Below, piece by piece: positions 9,068-17,336 of a DNA stretch of 61,822 nt (position 1 is its first letter; each line of letters opens with the position of its first letter). The DNA is from Desulfoluna spongiiphila. Its GTDB lineage: Bacteria > Desulfobacterota > Desulfobacteria > Desulfobacterales > Desulfolunaceae. The DNA lies in contig NZ_FMUX01000029.1 of the NCBI RefSeq assembly GCF_900101345.1, positions 1-61,822 on the forward strand, written 5' to 3'. The translations under genes and the position numbers were made by a program. The notes under the pieces are model-generated. The model was not told the DNA's origin and searched no databases. It was given only the letters and a program-made list of their open reading frames with translations.

Positions 9068-10135
9068 CTACGTCCTTTTTTTCGCGTCTTTCAGGTATTT
9101 GGCCACGTCCCGCCACTTCTCTTTTTCGATGCGGTCGGCGGTTTTTGCGTCCCGGTCGGAGAGGAAGGTGAGTTCTAAACGCATTTTAAGGAAGTTGAAG
9201 AGGCGGTCCGGGGCCAGGGTGCCCTCTTCCACGGCGCGGATGACGTTGCAGCCGGGTTCCTGCTGGTGGGAGCAGTCGTTGAAGCGGCAGCCTGCGGCGA
9301 GGTCTTCGATGTCGGGGAAGGTGTCTTTGACGCCGCCCTCTTCGTCGGAGAGGGAGATTTCCCGGATGCCGGGGTTGTCGATGATCATACCCCCGGAGGC
9401 AAGGAAGATCATGTCCCGGGTGGTGGTGGTGTGCATGCCCTTGCCGTCGAAGTCGCTCACCTCGCCCACGATGCGGATCTCATCACCTGCGATGGCGTTG
9501 ACCAGGCTGGACTTTCCGGCACCGGACGAGCCCATGAGGCACACCGTTTTTCCCTCGCTGATGTAGGGGGCCAGGGCGTCCACCCCCGAACCGTCCGTGG
9601 AGGAGATGAGGTGCACGGGCACGTCCACGGCGATTTCTTCCACCTCGGCCTTGAAGGGGGCGGGGTCGTCGTGGAGGTCGGCCTTGTTCAGGATCACCAC
9701 CGGGGCCATGTTGCTGTTGTAGATGAGGGTGAGGTAGCGCTCGATACGCCGCAGGTTGTAGTCCCGGTCCAGGCCGGTGACGATGAAAACCGTGTCGATG
9801 TTGGAGGCGATGACCTGCTTGGCCTTGGGGGCGGCGTCCAGCTTGCCGCGCCGTCCGGCAGCTCCCCTTACCAGCTGGTTTTTCCGGGCAAAGACCCGGG
9901 TGACCACCCCGTCCTTTTCAATGACAAAATCACCGGGAACGGGGAAAAGGGTGTTCTTGCCGTGGCCCCGGACGATGCGTCCCCGGGCCTTGACCACCAC
10001 CTCTTCCTCTCCGTCATGGATGCGGACGTGGTTTTTCTGCAGGCCCGTGACCCGCGCAAGGCGGCCGTTGACCTTTTTCAGGGCCTTTTTCTGGTCTTCA
10101 AAAAACGTATCCCATCCCATGGTGGAAAGGTGCAT
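9068..10135 (-). CDS. rsgA: Ribosome small subunit-dependent GTPase A
   Basis: A 355-residue circularly permuted GTPase that assists late 30S subunit maturation. The motifs come in the permuted order G4 LNKAD, G1 GSSGAGKSSL, G3 DNPG. They are followed by the C-terminal zinc-binding motif C-x5-C-x-H-x5-C (CRFNDCSHQQEPGC). An N-terminal OB-fold segment is consistent with the VTGLQKNHVRI start. The ATG at 10135 is preceded by AAGGAG; the open frame upstream runs into a repeat remnant and is not coding. It stands alone, facing the oxidoreductase gene. Confidence 0.96.
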   Translation of the reverse strand: MHLSTMGWDTFFEDQKKALKKVNGRLARVTGLQKNHVRIHDGEEEVVVKARGRIVRGHGKNTLFPVPGDFVIEKDGVVTRVFARKNQLVRGAAGRRGKLDAAPKAKQVIASNIDTVFIVTGLDRDYNLRRIERYLTLIYNSNMAPVVILNKADLHDDPAPFKAEVEEIAVDVPVHLISSTDGSGVDALAPYISEGKTVCLMGSSGAGKSSLVNAIAGDEIRIVGEVSDFDGKGMHTTTTRDMIFLASGGMIIDNPGIREISLSDEEGGVKDTFPDIEDLAAGCRFNDCSHQQEPGCNVIRAVEEGTLAPDRLFNFLKMRLELTFLSDRDAKTADRIEKEKWRDVAKYLKDAKKRT

Positions 10136-10169
10136 CTGATCTTGTCTCCTTGGCTTGCGGGGGCTTTTT

Positions 10170-10246
10170 GCCTCCGGCGGCCCTGCCGGGGGCCAAACTT
10201 TTATGTGAATCCTGCTTTCAAGGTGGGGTGCCTTGCCACCGGAGCT
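10170..10246 (+). repeat. Internally deleted multi-hairpin repeat
   Basis: The left terminus GCCTCCGGCGGC and GGCCCTGCCGGGGGC are followed by AAACTTTT. The sequence then jumps straight to the right-end hairpin CAAGG-TGGGGTG-CCTTG and a decayed terminus GCCACCGGAGC. The long GAGGAACGA hairpin is missing. It lies just upstream of rsgA, between divergent genes. Confidence 0.75.
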
Positions 10247-10450
10247 CTTCCGGTTCACGTCAAGGGAATTCCAAAGACCCTCGTTGGTCCGTGCTTACAC
10301 AAAGCACATCATACACCATTGCGGCTTTTTTTGCGCCGGCTTCCTCGCCTCGGCGGCCCCATTTCCTTGCCCTGATCGCCCTGAGTGATATAACCGAACG
10401 CAAGCGGGTGTCAACGTTTTCCAACCCAGGATCAAGGAAATGAAATCACC

Positions 10451-11557
10451 ATGGATTTTGACGTGACCGTTGTGGGTGCCGGGGTGGTGGGGCTGGCCGT
10501 GGCCGAGGCCCTTTCGAAAGTCTTTGGCCGGGTCCTTGTCATCGACAAAGAGGAAGGCTTCGGCAGGGGCGTGAGCAGCCGCAACAGCGAGGTGATCCAC
10601 GCGGGGATCTACTACCTCCAAGGGTCCCTTAAGGCCCGGCTCTGCGTGTCGGGCAGGGAGTTGCTGTATGGGTTCTGTGAGCGGCACCGGGTGCCTCACC
10701 GCCGCTGCGGCAAGCTGATTGTGGCCACCTGCGCCGAGGAGATTGCCGAACTGGATCGCCTTGAGGCCAACGCCCGCGCCTGCGGGGTGACGGATTTAGA
10801 GCGGCTCACCTGGGCCCAGGTCCGGGCCATGGAGCCCAATGTCCGTGCCCGGGAGGCCCTTTATTCGCCCTCAACAGGCATCGTCAGCGCCCACGGCCTC
10901 ATGCGAAAACTCTTCGCCCGGGCCAAAAAGGCGGGCACCCTTTTCTCCTTTGAAACCGAAGCCGTGGCTGTGGAGACCGAAGCCTCGGGCAGCCGCCTGA
11001 CGGTGCGCTACCGGGACGGCCGACAAGAGGCCGTCACCACCGGACTTCTCATCAACGCCGCCGGTCTTTTTTCAGACCGCGTGGCAGGCTTCATGGGCCT
11101 GCCACCGGAAACGGCGGCCCTTCACTGGTGGAAAGGGGAGTACGCCGCCCTGGACCTGCCCGCAGGCCATCTCACCACCCTGGTCTACCCGGTGCCCGAA
11201 CCGGCCAACCAGGGCCTGGGCACCCACGCCACCTTAGGCCTTGACGGCACCGTTCGCCTGGGCCCCAACGCCCTTTACCTTCCCGACAAAGAGGAAGACT
11301 ACCGGGTCGACCCCAGCCACCTGGCTGATTTTCACCGGGCTGCAAGCCGCTACCTGAAAGGGATTGCCCCTTCCATACTCCGCCCGGACATGGCAGGTAT
11401 CCGCCCCAAGCGCCAGAAACCCAATGATCCGGCGGCAGACTTTCTCATCCACAGCGATCCCCTCAAAGGCCATGTCCACCTCATCGGCATCGAATCCCCG
11501 GGCCTCACCGCCTCCCTTGCCATTGCCAGGGAGGTGTGCGCCCTGATCGGGGGGTAG
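10451..11557 (+). CDS. FAD-dependent oxidoreductase, L-2-hydroxyglutarate oxidase-like
   Basis: A 368-residue DAO-family flavoenzyme. It has an N-terminal Rossmann dinucleotide-binding motif (GAGVVGLAVAEAL, from residue 9), the SSRNSEVIHAGIYY segment typical of LhgO/GlpA-like oxidases, and a C-terminal GIESPGLTASLAIA flavin-contact motif. The expected reaction is oxidation of a 2-hydroxyacid such as L-2-hydroxyglutarate with electrons passed to the quinone pool. The substrate is inferred from family resemblance only. The ATG at 10451 is in a clear context and the length is near the family norm. Confidence 0.85.
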   Translation: MDFDVTVVGAGVVGLAVAEALSKVFGRVLVIDKEEGFGRGVSSRNSEVIHAGIYYLQGSLKARLCVSGRELLYGFCERHRVPHRRCGKLIVATCAEEIAELDRLEANARACGVTDLERLTWAQVRAMEPNVRAREALYSPSTGIVSAHGLMRKLFARAKKAGTLFSFETEAVAVETEASGSRLTVRYRDGRQEAVTTGLLINAAGLFSDRVAGFMGLPPETAALHWWKGEYAALDLPAGHLTTLVYPVPEPANQGLGTHATLGLDGTVRLGPNALYLPDKEEDYRVDPSHLADFHRAASRYLKGIAPSILRPDMAGIRPKRQKPNDPAADFLIHSDPLKGHVHLIGIESPGLTASLAIAREVCALIGG

Positions 11558-11576
11558 GCAGGGGATGGGGAAAAGA

Positions 11577-11659
11577 GCCTCCGGCGGCCAGGGGAAAAAT
11601 CCCCTGGACCCCAAGGTCGCGAATGCTCCGGGGCTCGTACCTCGCCCCGTCACATTCGC
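11577..11659 (-). repeat. Mosaic multi-hairpin repeat with GC-rich stem variant
   Basis: Starts with GCCTCCGGCGGC, then the hairpin CCAGGGGA-AAAA-TCCCCTGG, then the long hairpin in reverse (11619-11659). Read on the minus strand its stem is GCGAATG/CATTCGC, with inner stem CGGGGC/GCCCCG and loop GAGGTACGA. So the inner stem is rewritten while the loop differs by one base from the main family. It is 20 nt from the stop of the oxidoreductase gene. Confidence 0.8.
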
Positions 11660-11750
11660 TGACGGGCTGCGCCCGTGGACAACTGGCGCGTCGTTTGTTT
11701 TTTTGAAGAATGAAAAGGGTCTTTTTCGCAGAAACGGTTATCGGGTCTTA

Positions 11751-11844
11751 CACGTCACGCGAATGCCCCGAAAACGTAGTACAATGACAGCCTCCATGCA
11801 TTCGCCATAGGGTTTCAAGGTGCCCCCACCTTGCTGCCGGAGGC
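11751..11844 (-). repeat. Second repeat family, copy B
   Basis: The reverse-orientation partner of the element at 8842-8931. Read on the minus strand it begins with GCCTCCGGCAGC, then the hairpin CAAGGTG-GGGG-CACCTTG, AAACCCTATG, and the GCGAATGC/GCATTCGC hairpin. The small hairpin differs from copy A by paired substitutions (C:G replaced by A:T). It lies 30 nt before the start of the next gene. Confidence 0.8.
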
Positions 11845-11873
11845 AAACTCGAATATTTCCCAAGGAGCATCTG

Positions 11874-12701
11874 ATGAAACTGACCATTCTCGTGGACAAC
11901 ACCACGATCATTGACCGCTATTTTCTGGCCGAGCCGGCCTTTTCCGTTCTGATCGAAGCCGATGGGCAGAGGGTGCTCTTTGACTGCGGGTACAGCGATA
12001 TTTTCTTGAGGAACGCGGAGAAGATGGGGGTGGATCTGTTGCACTTGGACCACCTGGTGTTCTCCCACGGTCACGCGGACCATACCTGGGGGGTGGAGCC
12101 GTTGATGCGGGCCTTTTCCGTTGCCGCCATGGAGGGGCGGCCCCACCATCGGCCACAGGTCACGGCCCATCCTGAGGCGTTTGCCACCCGCACCTTTCCG
12201 GGTATGGGGGAGATCGGGTCCCTGGTTTCCGCGGAGAAGCTTGGCGAGCATTTTCCCATGGGCCTGACCCGGGAGCCGGTGCAGCTGACGGAGCGCCTCT
12301 GGTTTCTGGGGGAGATTCCCCGGGAGAACGATTTTGAGGGAAAAAGCCCCCTGGGGGTCATGAACGGGGCGCCGGACATGCTTTTGGACGACACGGCCCT
12401 GGCCTGGAAGGGGGACAAGGGGCTGGTGGTGATCACCGGCTGCTCCCACGCGGGCATCTGCAACATCGTGGAGCATGCCCGGCGGGTGTGCGGAGAGGAC
12501 CGGGTGACAGACATCGTGGGAGGGCTTCATCTGCTTTCCCCGAGCCCCCACCAGCTGGAAGGGACTCTTGCGTACATGAAATCGCTCAACCTCTCAGCCC
12601 TTCACGCCTGCCACTGCACCGATTTCCCCTCGCGCAAAGCCCTGGCCGAGGTGGCCCCCCAGCAGGAGGTGGGCGTGGGGCTTGTGCTGGGGTATGAGTA
12701 A
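11874..12701 (+). CDS. MBL-fold metallo-hydrolase (DHPS/PhnP-like)
   Basis: A 275-residue metallo-beta-lactamase-fold protein. The metal-binding motif FSHGHADH lies near residue 65, a GCSHAGICNIVEHA box is central, and a C-terminal ALHACHCTDF supplies a late histidine. This pattern resembles the 7,8-dihydropterin-6-methyl-4-(beta-D-ribofuranosyl)-aminobenzene-5'-phosphate synthase-related subgroup. Function unproven. The open frame continues upstream through a repeat. The ATG at 11874 follows AAGGAG and matches the family N-terminus (MKLTILVDN). Confidence 0.85.
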   Translation: MKLTILVDNTTIIDRYFLAEPAFSVLIEADGQRVLFDCGYSDIFLRNAEKMGVDLLHLDHLVFSHGHADHTWGVEPLMRAFSVAAMEGRPHHRPQVTAHPEAFATRTFPGMGEIGSLVSAEKLGEHFPMGLTREPVQLTERLWFLGEIPRENDFEGKSPLGVMNGAPDMLLDDTALAWKGDKGLVVITGCSHAGICNIVEHARRVCGEDRVTDIVGGLHLLSPSPHQLEGTLAYMKSLNLSALHACHCTDFPSRKALAEVAPQQEVGVGLVLGYE

Positions 12702-12730
12702 ATCGGACGCCACGGATTTCTTTAAAAAAG

Positions 12731-12928
12731 CGCCGCCGGAGGCAGCCAAGTTAAAGATGCCTCCGGCGGCCCTGCCGGGGGCTAAACTTTTAAAAAGTTT
12801 AATAAACAGGTTTTAAAAACAGATTCGGTTTAATCTGAATCAATAGCGAATGTGATTTTCCCTGAGGAACGAAGGGGAAAGCGCATTCGCAATCTGCTTT
12901 CGAGGTGGCACACCTCGCCGCCGGAGGC
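12731..12928 (+). repeat. Multi-hairpin repeat, full copy with adjacent terminus remnant
   Basis: The full element spans 12759-12928 in plus orientation with both termini and all four hairpins. Just upstream, a solitary terminus GCCGCCGGAGGC (12732-12743) is separated by a 15-nt spacer. Read in reverse, that spacer (ATCTTTAACTTGGCT) resembles the spacers of the tandem array at 25191 and 25377. It fills the gap between two convergent genes, ending 31 nt from the GGDEF stop. Confidence 0.88.
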
Positions 12929-12959
12929 ATTGTTTTTGTTTTTCCTGAGCCCTCTGTGG

Positions 12960-13958
12960 TTACCCCAGGATTACGCAGTTGCGCCCTTTGGCCTTGGCGG
13001 CTTTGAGGAGGCTGTTGCAGCGGTCGAGGCAGGTGTCCTGGGTCTCTTCGGGGGCGAGGTTGGTGGCCCCGGCGCTTAAGGTGACCCGGGGATCGGGCTC
13101 GTTTTTCGTGGTTGCCTCCACGATGTGCCGGATGGATTCCACCACCTCCACGGCGCCCATGAGGGGGGTGTCGGGCAGAAGCAGGAGGAACTCGTCGCCT
13201 CCCCAGCGCCAGACAAGGTCGTGGGTTCTCAGACGCGCCTTGAGGAGCCCGGCCAGGGTGACCAGAAGGGCGTCGCCCCGGGCGCGGCCCATGGTGGCGT
13301 TGTACGGCCGGAAGTGGTCCAGGTTGCAGAGGATGAGGGACAGGGGGTGGTGTGCCCGTTTGTGGCGGGCGATCTCCTGGTGGAACCGATCGGCAAAGGT
13401 GCAGCGGTGGAGGAGGCCTGTCAGAGGGTCGGTGAGGGCTTCCCGGGCAAGCTGGCTGGAGAGGGCTTCGGCCCGTTCCGTCTCTTTTTCTAGGTTCCGG
13501 CGGGTCTCCATGAGGGCGAGGTGGGACTCCATGGTGTGCCGGAACTCGGTGAGCAGGGCCCGGTGGCTGAAGGGGTTGGGTTTTGTGTCCATGGCGCAGA
13601 GGGTACCGAACACCCGGCCGTCGGCGTGGCATATGGGTTCGGCAAGGAAGGCTGACTCCTTTGGGGTACCCATGCCCTGGGCCAGGGCAGACGCCTCTTC
13701 TGTCCATGGGGGTGCCGCATCGTCCCGGCTCACCATCACCGTTTCCGTGCCGTTTGCACAGAGGCGCATGACAAGGACCACGGGCACCTCCAGCAGGGAG
13801 CGGAGCAACGAGAGCATTCGTTGCCAGGCTTCCTGTATGTCGGGGGGGAGCTCGTCTGTCTCCGGTGGCCGGGTGTCTGTGTGTCGGGCGGTTTGGGACC
13901 TAAGCACGTGCGGGTATCCTTCATATCGGGGTGGTTCAGGTACAGGGGGGCGGCACAT
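12960..13958 (-). CDS. GAF-GGDEF diguanylate cyclase
   Basis: About 332 residues. The N-terminal half resembles a GAF sensor domain (ICHADGRVFGTLCAMDT). A short coiled linker leads to a GGDEF domain carrying WGGDEF, so the catalytic signature is intact. It should make cyclic-di-GMP from two GTP in the cytoplasm. The start is uncertain: ATG at 13958 has only a weak GGTGGG upstream, and a TTG at 14003 is also in frame. It is transcribed toward a repeat, and a bidirectional terminator separates it from glnN upstream. Confidence 0.85.
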   Translation of the reverse strand: MCRPPVPEPPRYEGYPHVLRSQTARHTDTRPPETDELPPDIQEAWQRMLSLLRSLLEVPVVLVMRLCANGTETVMVSRDDAAPPWTEEASALAQGMGTPKESAFLAEPICHADGRVFGTLCAMDTKPNPFSHRALLTEFRHTMESHLALMETRRNLEKETERAEALSSQLAREALTDPLTGLLHRCTFADRFHQEIARHKRAHHPLSLILCNLDHFRPYNATMGRARGDALLVTLAGLLKARLRTHDLVWRWGGDEFLLLLPDTPLMGAVEVVESIRHIVEATTKNEPDPRVTLSAGATNLAPEETQDTCLDRCNSLLKAAKAKGRNCVILG

Positions 13959-14131
13959 GATGCCCACCGCACCAGGCTCTTCGCCTTTGGGGCGGCGAAG
14001 CAAGGTGTCGGCTGTCTGTGATCAGTGTCTCCGTGAGGCCCTGCGGGGTGTTCCTCTTTTATGGGCCAGGTGCCGAGATTTTGCAAGGGGGGATCGAGGT
14101 TCTTTGGTGGGGAACGGCAGGTGGTTGAAAA

Positions 14132-14170
14132 AATAAAAAAAGGGAGGCCGTCATCGGCCTCCCCTTTTTC
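14132..14170 (-). terminator. Bidirectional intrinsic terminator after glnN
   Basis: The hairpin GGGAGGCCG-TCAT-CGGCCTCCC (about 14142-14163) is flanked by an A-run on the left and CTTTTTC on the right. It can therefore end transcription in both directions. On the minus strand it closes the glnN transcript, about 150 nt past the stop. The rest of the 13959-14316 gap shows nothing else. Confidence 0.85.
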
Positions 14171-14316
14171 GTTTTGGCACAGGATCATGCCGGCGTGCGG
14201 GACGCCCCCGGGAAGATTCCCGGAGGCGGGCCCTTTGCGTTCGATCCATCCGCATAAAAAGAACGCGCACGTTAATCGTGGGGACCCGGGGCCCAAGAGG
14301 GGGTCCGGGTTCCGTG

Positions 14317-16494
14317 CTATTTCATGAAGAGCATCTCCTGGTAGGTGGGCAGGGGCCAGAATTCATCGGCCACCATCTCTTCGATGGCGTCGGCAACGGC
14401 CCGGAGCTCGCCCATGGCGGGGATGACCTTTTCGCAGCAGTGCTTGGCTTCGGCAAGTGTGTCGCCGTGGTGATCGGCCATGAGGGCCTTGAGGTGCGCT
14501 GACGCGGCCCGGAGTTCCGCCGACAGGGAGGTGATGCGCGCCAGGGACTCATCGTCGCAGGGCAGGCCCAGCTCCCGGAGCTTGATGCAGTTGTCGGCCA
14601 GCATGGTCTGGTGGGCCACGGCTGCCGGGTAGATGAGGGTGTCGGTCATTTTGATGGATGTCTTGGCTTCCACGGCGATTTTCAGGTTGTACTGCTCCAG
14701 GTAGATCTCGGTTCTGCTCTCCAGCTCGGCCTTGGAGAGGACCTTGAATTTGCTGAAGAGGGCCACGATGTCCTCGTCTATGAGGGTGGGCAGGGAGTCC
14801 GGTGTGGTCTTCAGGTTGGGAAGGCCCCGTTTTGCCGCCTCTTCCTGCCAGGCGTCGGTGTATCCGTCGCCGTTGAAGATCACCTCGCCATGGGCGTCAA
14901 TGATCTCTTTGATGACCTCTTTGACCGCATCGTTGAGCTTGGCGCCGTCGCCCCCGGTGCGTCTTTCCAGCTCGGTGGCGATGTAGTCGATGGAGTCGGC
15001 AAAGATCGTGTTCATGGCCACAAGGGGGCCGGAGACAGACTGGGCGGAGCCCACGGCACGGAACTCGAACCGGTTGCCGGTGAAGGCAAAGGGGCTGGTT
15101 CGGTTGCGGTCTCCTGCGTCCTTGGGAAGGCGGGGCAGGGAGTCCACGCCGATGTTCAGGGTGCCGCCGCCCTGGGATGAGGTGGCGTCTCCGTTTTTGA
15201 TCTGCTTGAAGACCTCGGTGAGCTGGTCCCCCAGGAAGATGGAGATGATGGCCGGGGGCGCTTCGTTGGCGCCCAGGCGGTGGTCGTTGCCCGCTGTGGC
15301 TGCCACGGCGCGCAGGAGCTTGGCGTATTTGTGGACCCCTCGGATTACCGCGGCACAGAAGACGAGGAACTGGGCGTTCTCGTGGGGGGTTTCTCCGGGA
15401 TCGAGGAGGTTGCCCTGGGAGGCGTTGCCGAAGGAGTAGTTGACGTGCTTGCCGGAGCCGTTGATGCCCGCAAAGGGTTTTTCGTGCAGGAGGCAGGCCA
15501 GGCCGTACTTTCGGGCGACTTTTCGCAGGGTGACCATCACCAGCTGCTGGTGGTCTGTGGCGAGGTTGGCTGTCTCAAAGACCGGGGCGAGCTCAAACTG
15601 GGAGGGGGCCACCTCGTTGTGCCGGGTCTTGACGGGGATGCCGAGCTTGCAGAGTTCTCGTTCCACCTCGCACATGTAGGCCAGGACCCGGTCGGGGATG
15701 GCGCCGAAGTAGTGGTCGTCGAACTCCTGCCCTTTGGGCGCAGGGGCCCCGAAGAGGGAGCGACCGGCGGCCAGGAGGTCCGGCCGGGCGGTGACGAAGT
15801 TGCGGTCGATGAGGAAGTACTCCTGCTCGGCCCCGCAGGTGGAGTTGACGATTTTGTTGGAGTCGTCCCCGAAGAGCCTCAGGATGCGCTGGGCCTGGGT
15901 GTTGAGGGCCTGCATGGAGCGCAGGATCGGGGTTTTCTTGTCCAGGGCCTCGCCGGTCCAGGAGACAAAGGCGGTGGGGATGCACAGGGTGGCCCCGTTG
16001 GGGTTCTCCATGATGTAGGCGGGGCTGGTGACGTCCCAGGCGGTGTATCCCCTGGCTTCAAAGGTCTCACGCAGGCCGCCGTTGGGAAAGCTGGAGGCGT
16101 CGGGTTCCCCCTGGATGAGGGTGGACCCGGAGAACTCGGCGATGGCGTTGCCGGCCAGGTCGGGCATGAGGAAGCTGTCGTGCTTCTCGGCGGTGAGGCC
16201 GGTTAAGGGAAAGAAGACGTGGGCGTAGTGGGTGGCGCCGTTGTCCAGGGCCCAGTCTTTCATGGCCGAGGCCACCACGTCCGCCACCGAGGCGTCCAGG
16301 CGGGTCCCTTCTTCCATGGTGGTGCTGATTTTCTTGAAGATGTCCTTGGGCAGGCGCTTCTTCATGATGGAAATACTGAAGACATTGTCCCCGAAGAGAT
16401 CAATGGACGATGAGTTTTTAAAGTCAATGGTTGTCTCGAACGAGTAGTTGTTGATGGCCCTGATGGCTTCCCTTCTCACCGTGTTGCCGTTCAT
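14317..16494 (-). CDS. glnN: Glutamine synthetase type III
   Basis: A 725-residue class III glutamine synthetase, the long form (about 700 residues against about 470 for GSI). It makes glutamine from glutamate, ammonia and ATP in the cytoplasm. Conserved blocks include CGAEQEYFLIDR, KTRHNEVAPSQFELAPVFE, KPFAGINGSGKHVNYS, and NRFEFRAVGSAQSVSGP with the active-site Arg. The ATG at 16494 follows GGAGAG. It lies downstream of glnD-glnB with its own sigma-54 promoter (16611-16627), which implies induction by nitrogen limitation through an NtrC-type activator. Confidence 0.96.
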   Translation of the reverse strand: MNGNTVRREAIRAINNYSFETTIDFKNSSSIDLFGDNVFSISIMKKRLPKDIFKKISTTMEEGTRLDASVADVVASAMKDWALDNGATHYAHVFFPLTGLTAEKHDSFLMPDLAGNAIAEFSGSTLIQGEPDASSFPNGGLRETFEARGYTAWDVTSPAYIMENPNGATLCIPTAFVSWTGEALDKKTPILRSMQALNTQAQRILRLFGDDSNKIVNSTCGAEQEYFLIDRNFVTARPDLLAAGRSLFGAPAPKGQEFDDHYFGAIPDRVLAYMCEVERELCKLGIPVKTRHNEVAPSQFELAPVFETANLATDHQQLVMVTLRKVARKYGLACLLHEKPFAGINGSGKHVNYSFGNASQGNLLDPGETPHENAQFLVFCAAVIRGVHKYAKLLRAVAATAGNDHRLGANEAPPAIISIFLGDQLTEVFKQIKNGDATSSQGGGTLNIGVDSLPRLPKDAGDRNRTSPFAFTGNRFEFRAVGSAQSVSGPLVAMNTIFADSIDYIATELERRTGGDGAKLNDAVKEVIKEIIDAHGEVIFNGDGYTDAWQEEAAKRGLPNLKTTPDSLPTLIDEDIVALFSKFKVLSKAELESRTEIYLEQYNLKIAVEAKTSIKMTDTLIYPAAVAHQTMLADNCIKLRELGLPCDDESLARITSLSAELRAASAHLKALMADHHGDTLAEAKHCCEKVIPAMGELRAVADAIEEMVADEFWPLPTYQEMLFMK

Positions 16495-16610
16495 AATGCT
16501 CTCTCCGTCTTGTGGATTGATGAAGCACCGTTGCCCTTTGGGGGGCGTTTGCGCGGTTTCGTTATCGTGGTCCCGAAACAGTTCCGCAACGGGTTATGGG
16601 GGGATGATAT

Positions 16611-16627
16611 TGCAACAGGTGTGCCAA
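16611..16627 (-). promoter_or_regulatory. Sigma-54 promoter of glnN
   Basis: Read on the minus strand: TTGGCAC-ACCTG-TTGCA. It matches the RpoN consensus TGGCAC-N5-TTGCW at every conserved position, with the -24 GG and -12 GC elements correctly spaced. Transcription would begin near 16600, giving a leader of about 105 nt before the glnN ATG at 16494. Confidence 0.88.
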
Positions 16628-16913
16628 GATAGGTGTTGGCAGGATAGGATGCTGTTATCCAAGAATATTTCATTTGATGCCGCGGGGCAAGGGGGAATGT
16701 TGAATATGACATTTTTGTGAGAAGCTGCCGGAAAGGTCTTACAAAAGTGTCGGTTGTTCCCGGTCTGTTCCAGGAAAAAGCCATGAAATCCGGTGTTTTT
16801 TCCCACTCGAAGAACACGGATGGGGGGCATTTCGGGGCGTTTGGGTAGATCCAGCATGTGCAGAGGTCACAGGCGACAAAAATGTAAACGGCCCACGCCT
16901 TGCCTTGGGGCAC

Positions 16914-16945
16914 AAAAAAAGGGGGGGCTGTGAGGCCTCCCCCTT
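16914..16945 (-). terminator. Intrinsic terminator after glnB
   Basis: On the minus strand: GGGGGAGGCCTCACAGCCCCCC followed by a run of seven T. It begins about 20 nt past the glnB stop, so the glnD-glnB transcript should end here, separate from glnN. Confidence 0.85.
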
Positions 16946-16964
16946 ACCGATGGACCGGATGCTG

Positions 16965-17303
16965 TTAGAGGGCGTCGTAACCCTCTTCGCCGGTGCGGAC
17001 CCGAATGGCGCGTTCCACGGGGATGATAAAGATCTTTCCGTCACCGATTTTGCCTGTGTTGGCCACGGTGCGGATGGTCTCCACGATCTGGTCCACCCGG
17101 GAGGCTTCGGTGATGATTTCGATCTTGAGCTTGGGCACGAAGTCCACATCGTACTCGGCACCCCGGTAGATCTCCTTGTGGCCCTTCTGGCGTCCGTAGC
17201 CCTTCACCTCTGAGACGGTCATCCCCTGGATGCCGATCTCCCCTAAGGCTTCTTTGATTTCGTCGAGTTTAAACGGCTTGATAATCGTTTCGATTTTGCG
17301 CAT
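16965..17303 (-). CDS. glnB: Nitrogen regulatory protein P-II
   Basis: A 112-residue PII signal protein of the standard length. It has the N-terminal MRKIETIIKPFKLDEIKEAL, and the T-loop uridylylation site Tyr51 is preserved in GAEYDVDF. The C-terminal KIFIIPVERAIRVRTGE closes the ATP/2-oxoglutarate site. Trimeric PII senses 2-oxoglutarate and energy state and regulates nitrogen assimilation; Tyr51 would be modified by the GlnD encoded 33 nt upstream. The ATG follows AAGGAG. Whether it is GlnB or GlnK cannot be decided by sequence, but pairing with glnD rather than amtB favours GlnB. Confidence 0.95.
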   Translation of the reverse strand: MRKIETIIKPFKLDEIKEALGEIGIQGMTVSEVKGYGRQKGHKEIYRGAEYDVDFVPKLKIEIITEASRVDQIVETIRTVANTGKIGDGKIFIIPVERAIRVRTGEEGYDAL

Positions 17304-17336
17304 ACCCCACTCCTTTTCTTTATGATCCCATGTTTT

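Larger units (their letters stand above)
16495..16964. other. 470-nt intergenic region between glnB and glnN
   Basis: No gene is seen. On the minus strand it holds the glnB terminator (16914-16945), a sigma-54 promoter (16611-16627) and a leader of roughly 100 nt for glnN. The stretch 16630-16910 is where an enhancer-binding protein would be expected to sit, but no clear NtrC site (TGCACC/GGTGCA) was recognised by eye. Confidence 0.6.

Noticed and set aside
12852..13079. ORFs with the shared N-terminal peptide MIFPEERRGKRIRNLLSRW at 316, 12852, 22814 and 45443 (and reverse copies)
   Set aside because: All arise from translating the multi-hairpin repeat. They have no ribosome site, and downstream sequence differs at each locus, so they are not proteins.
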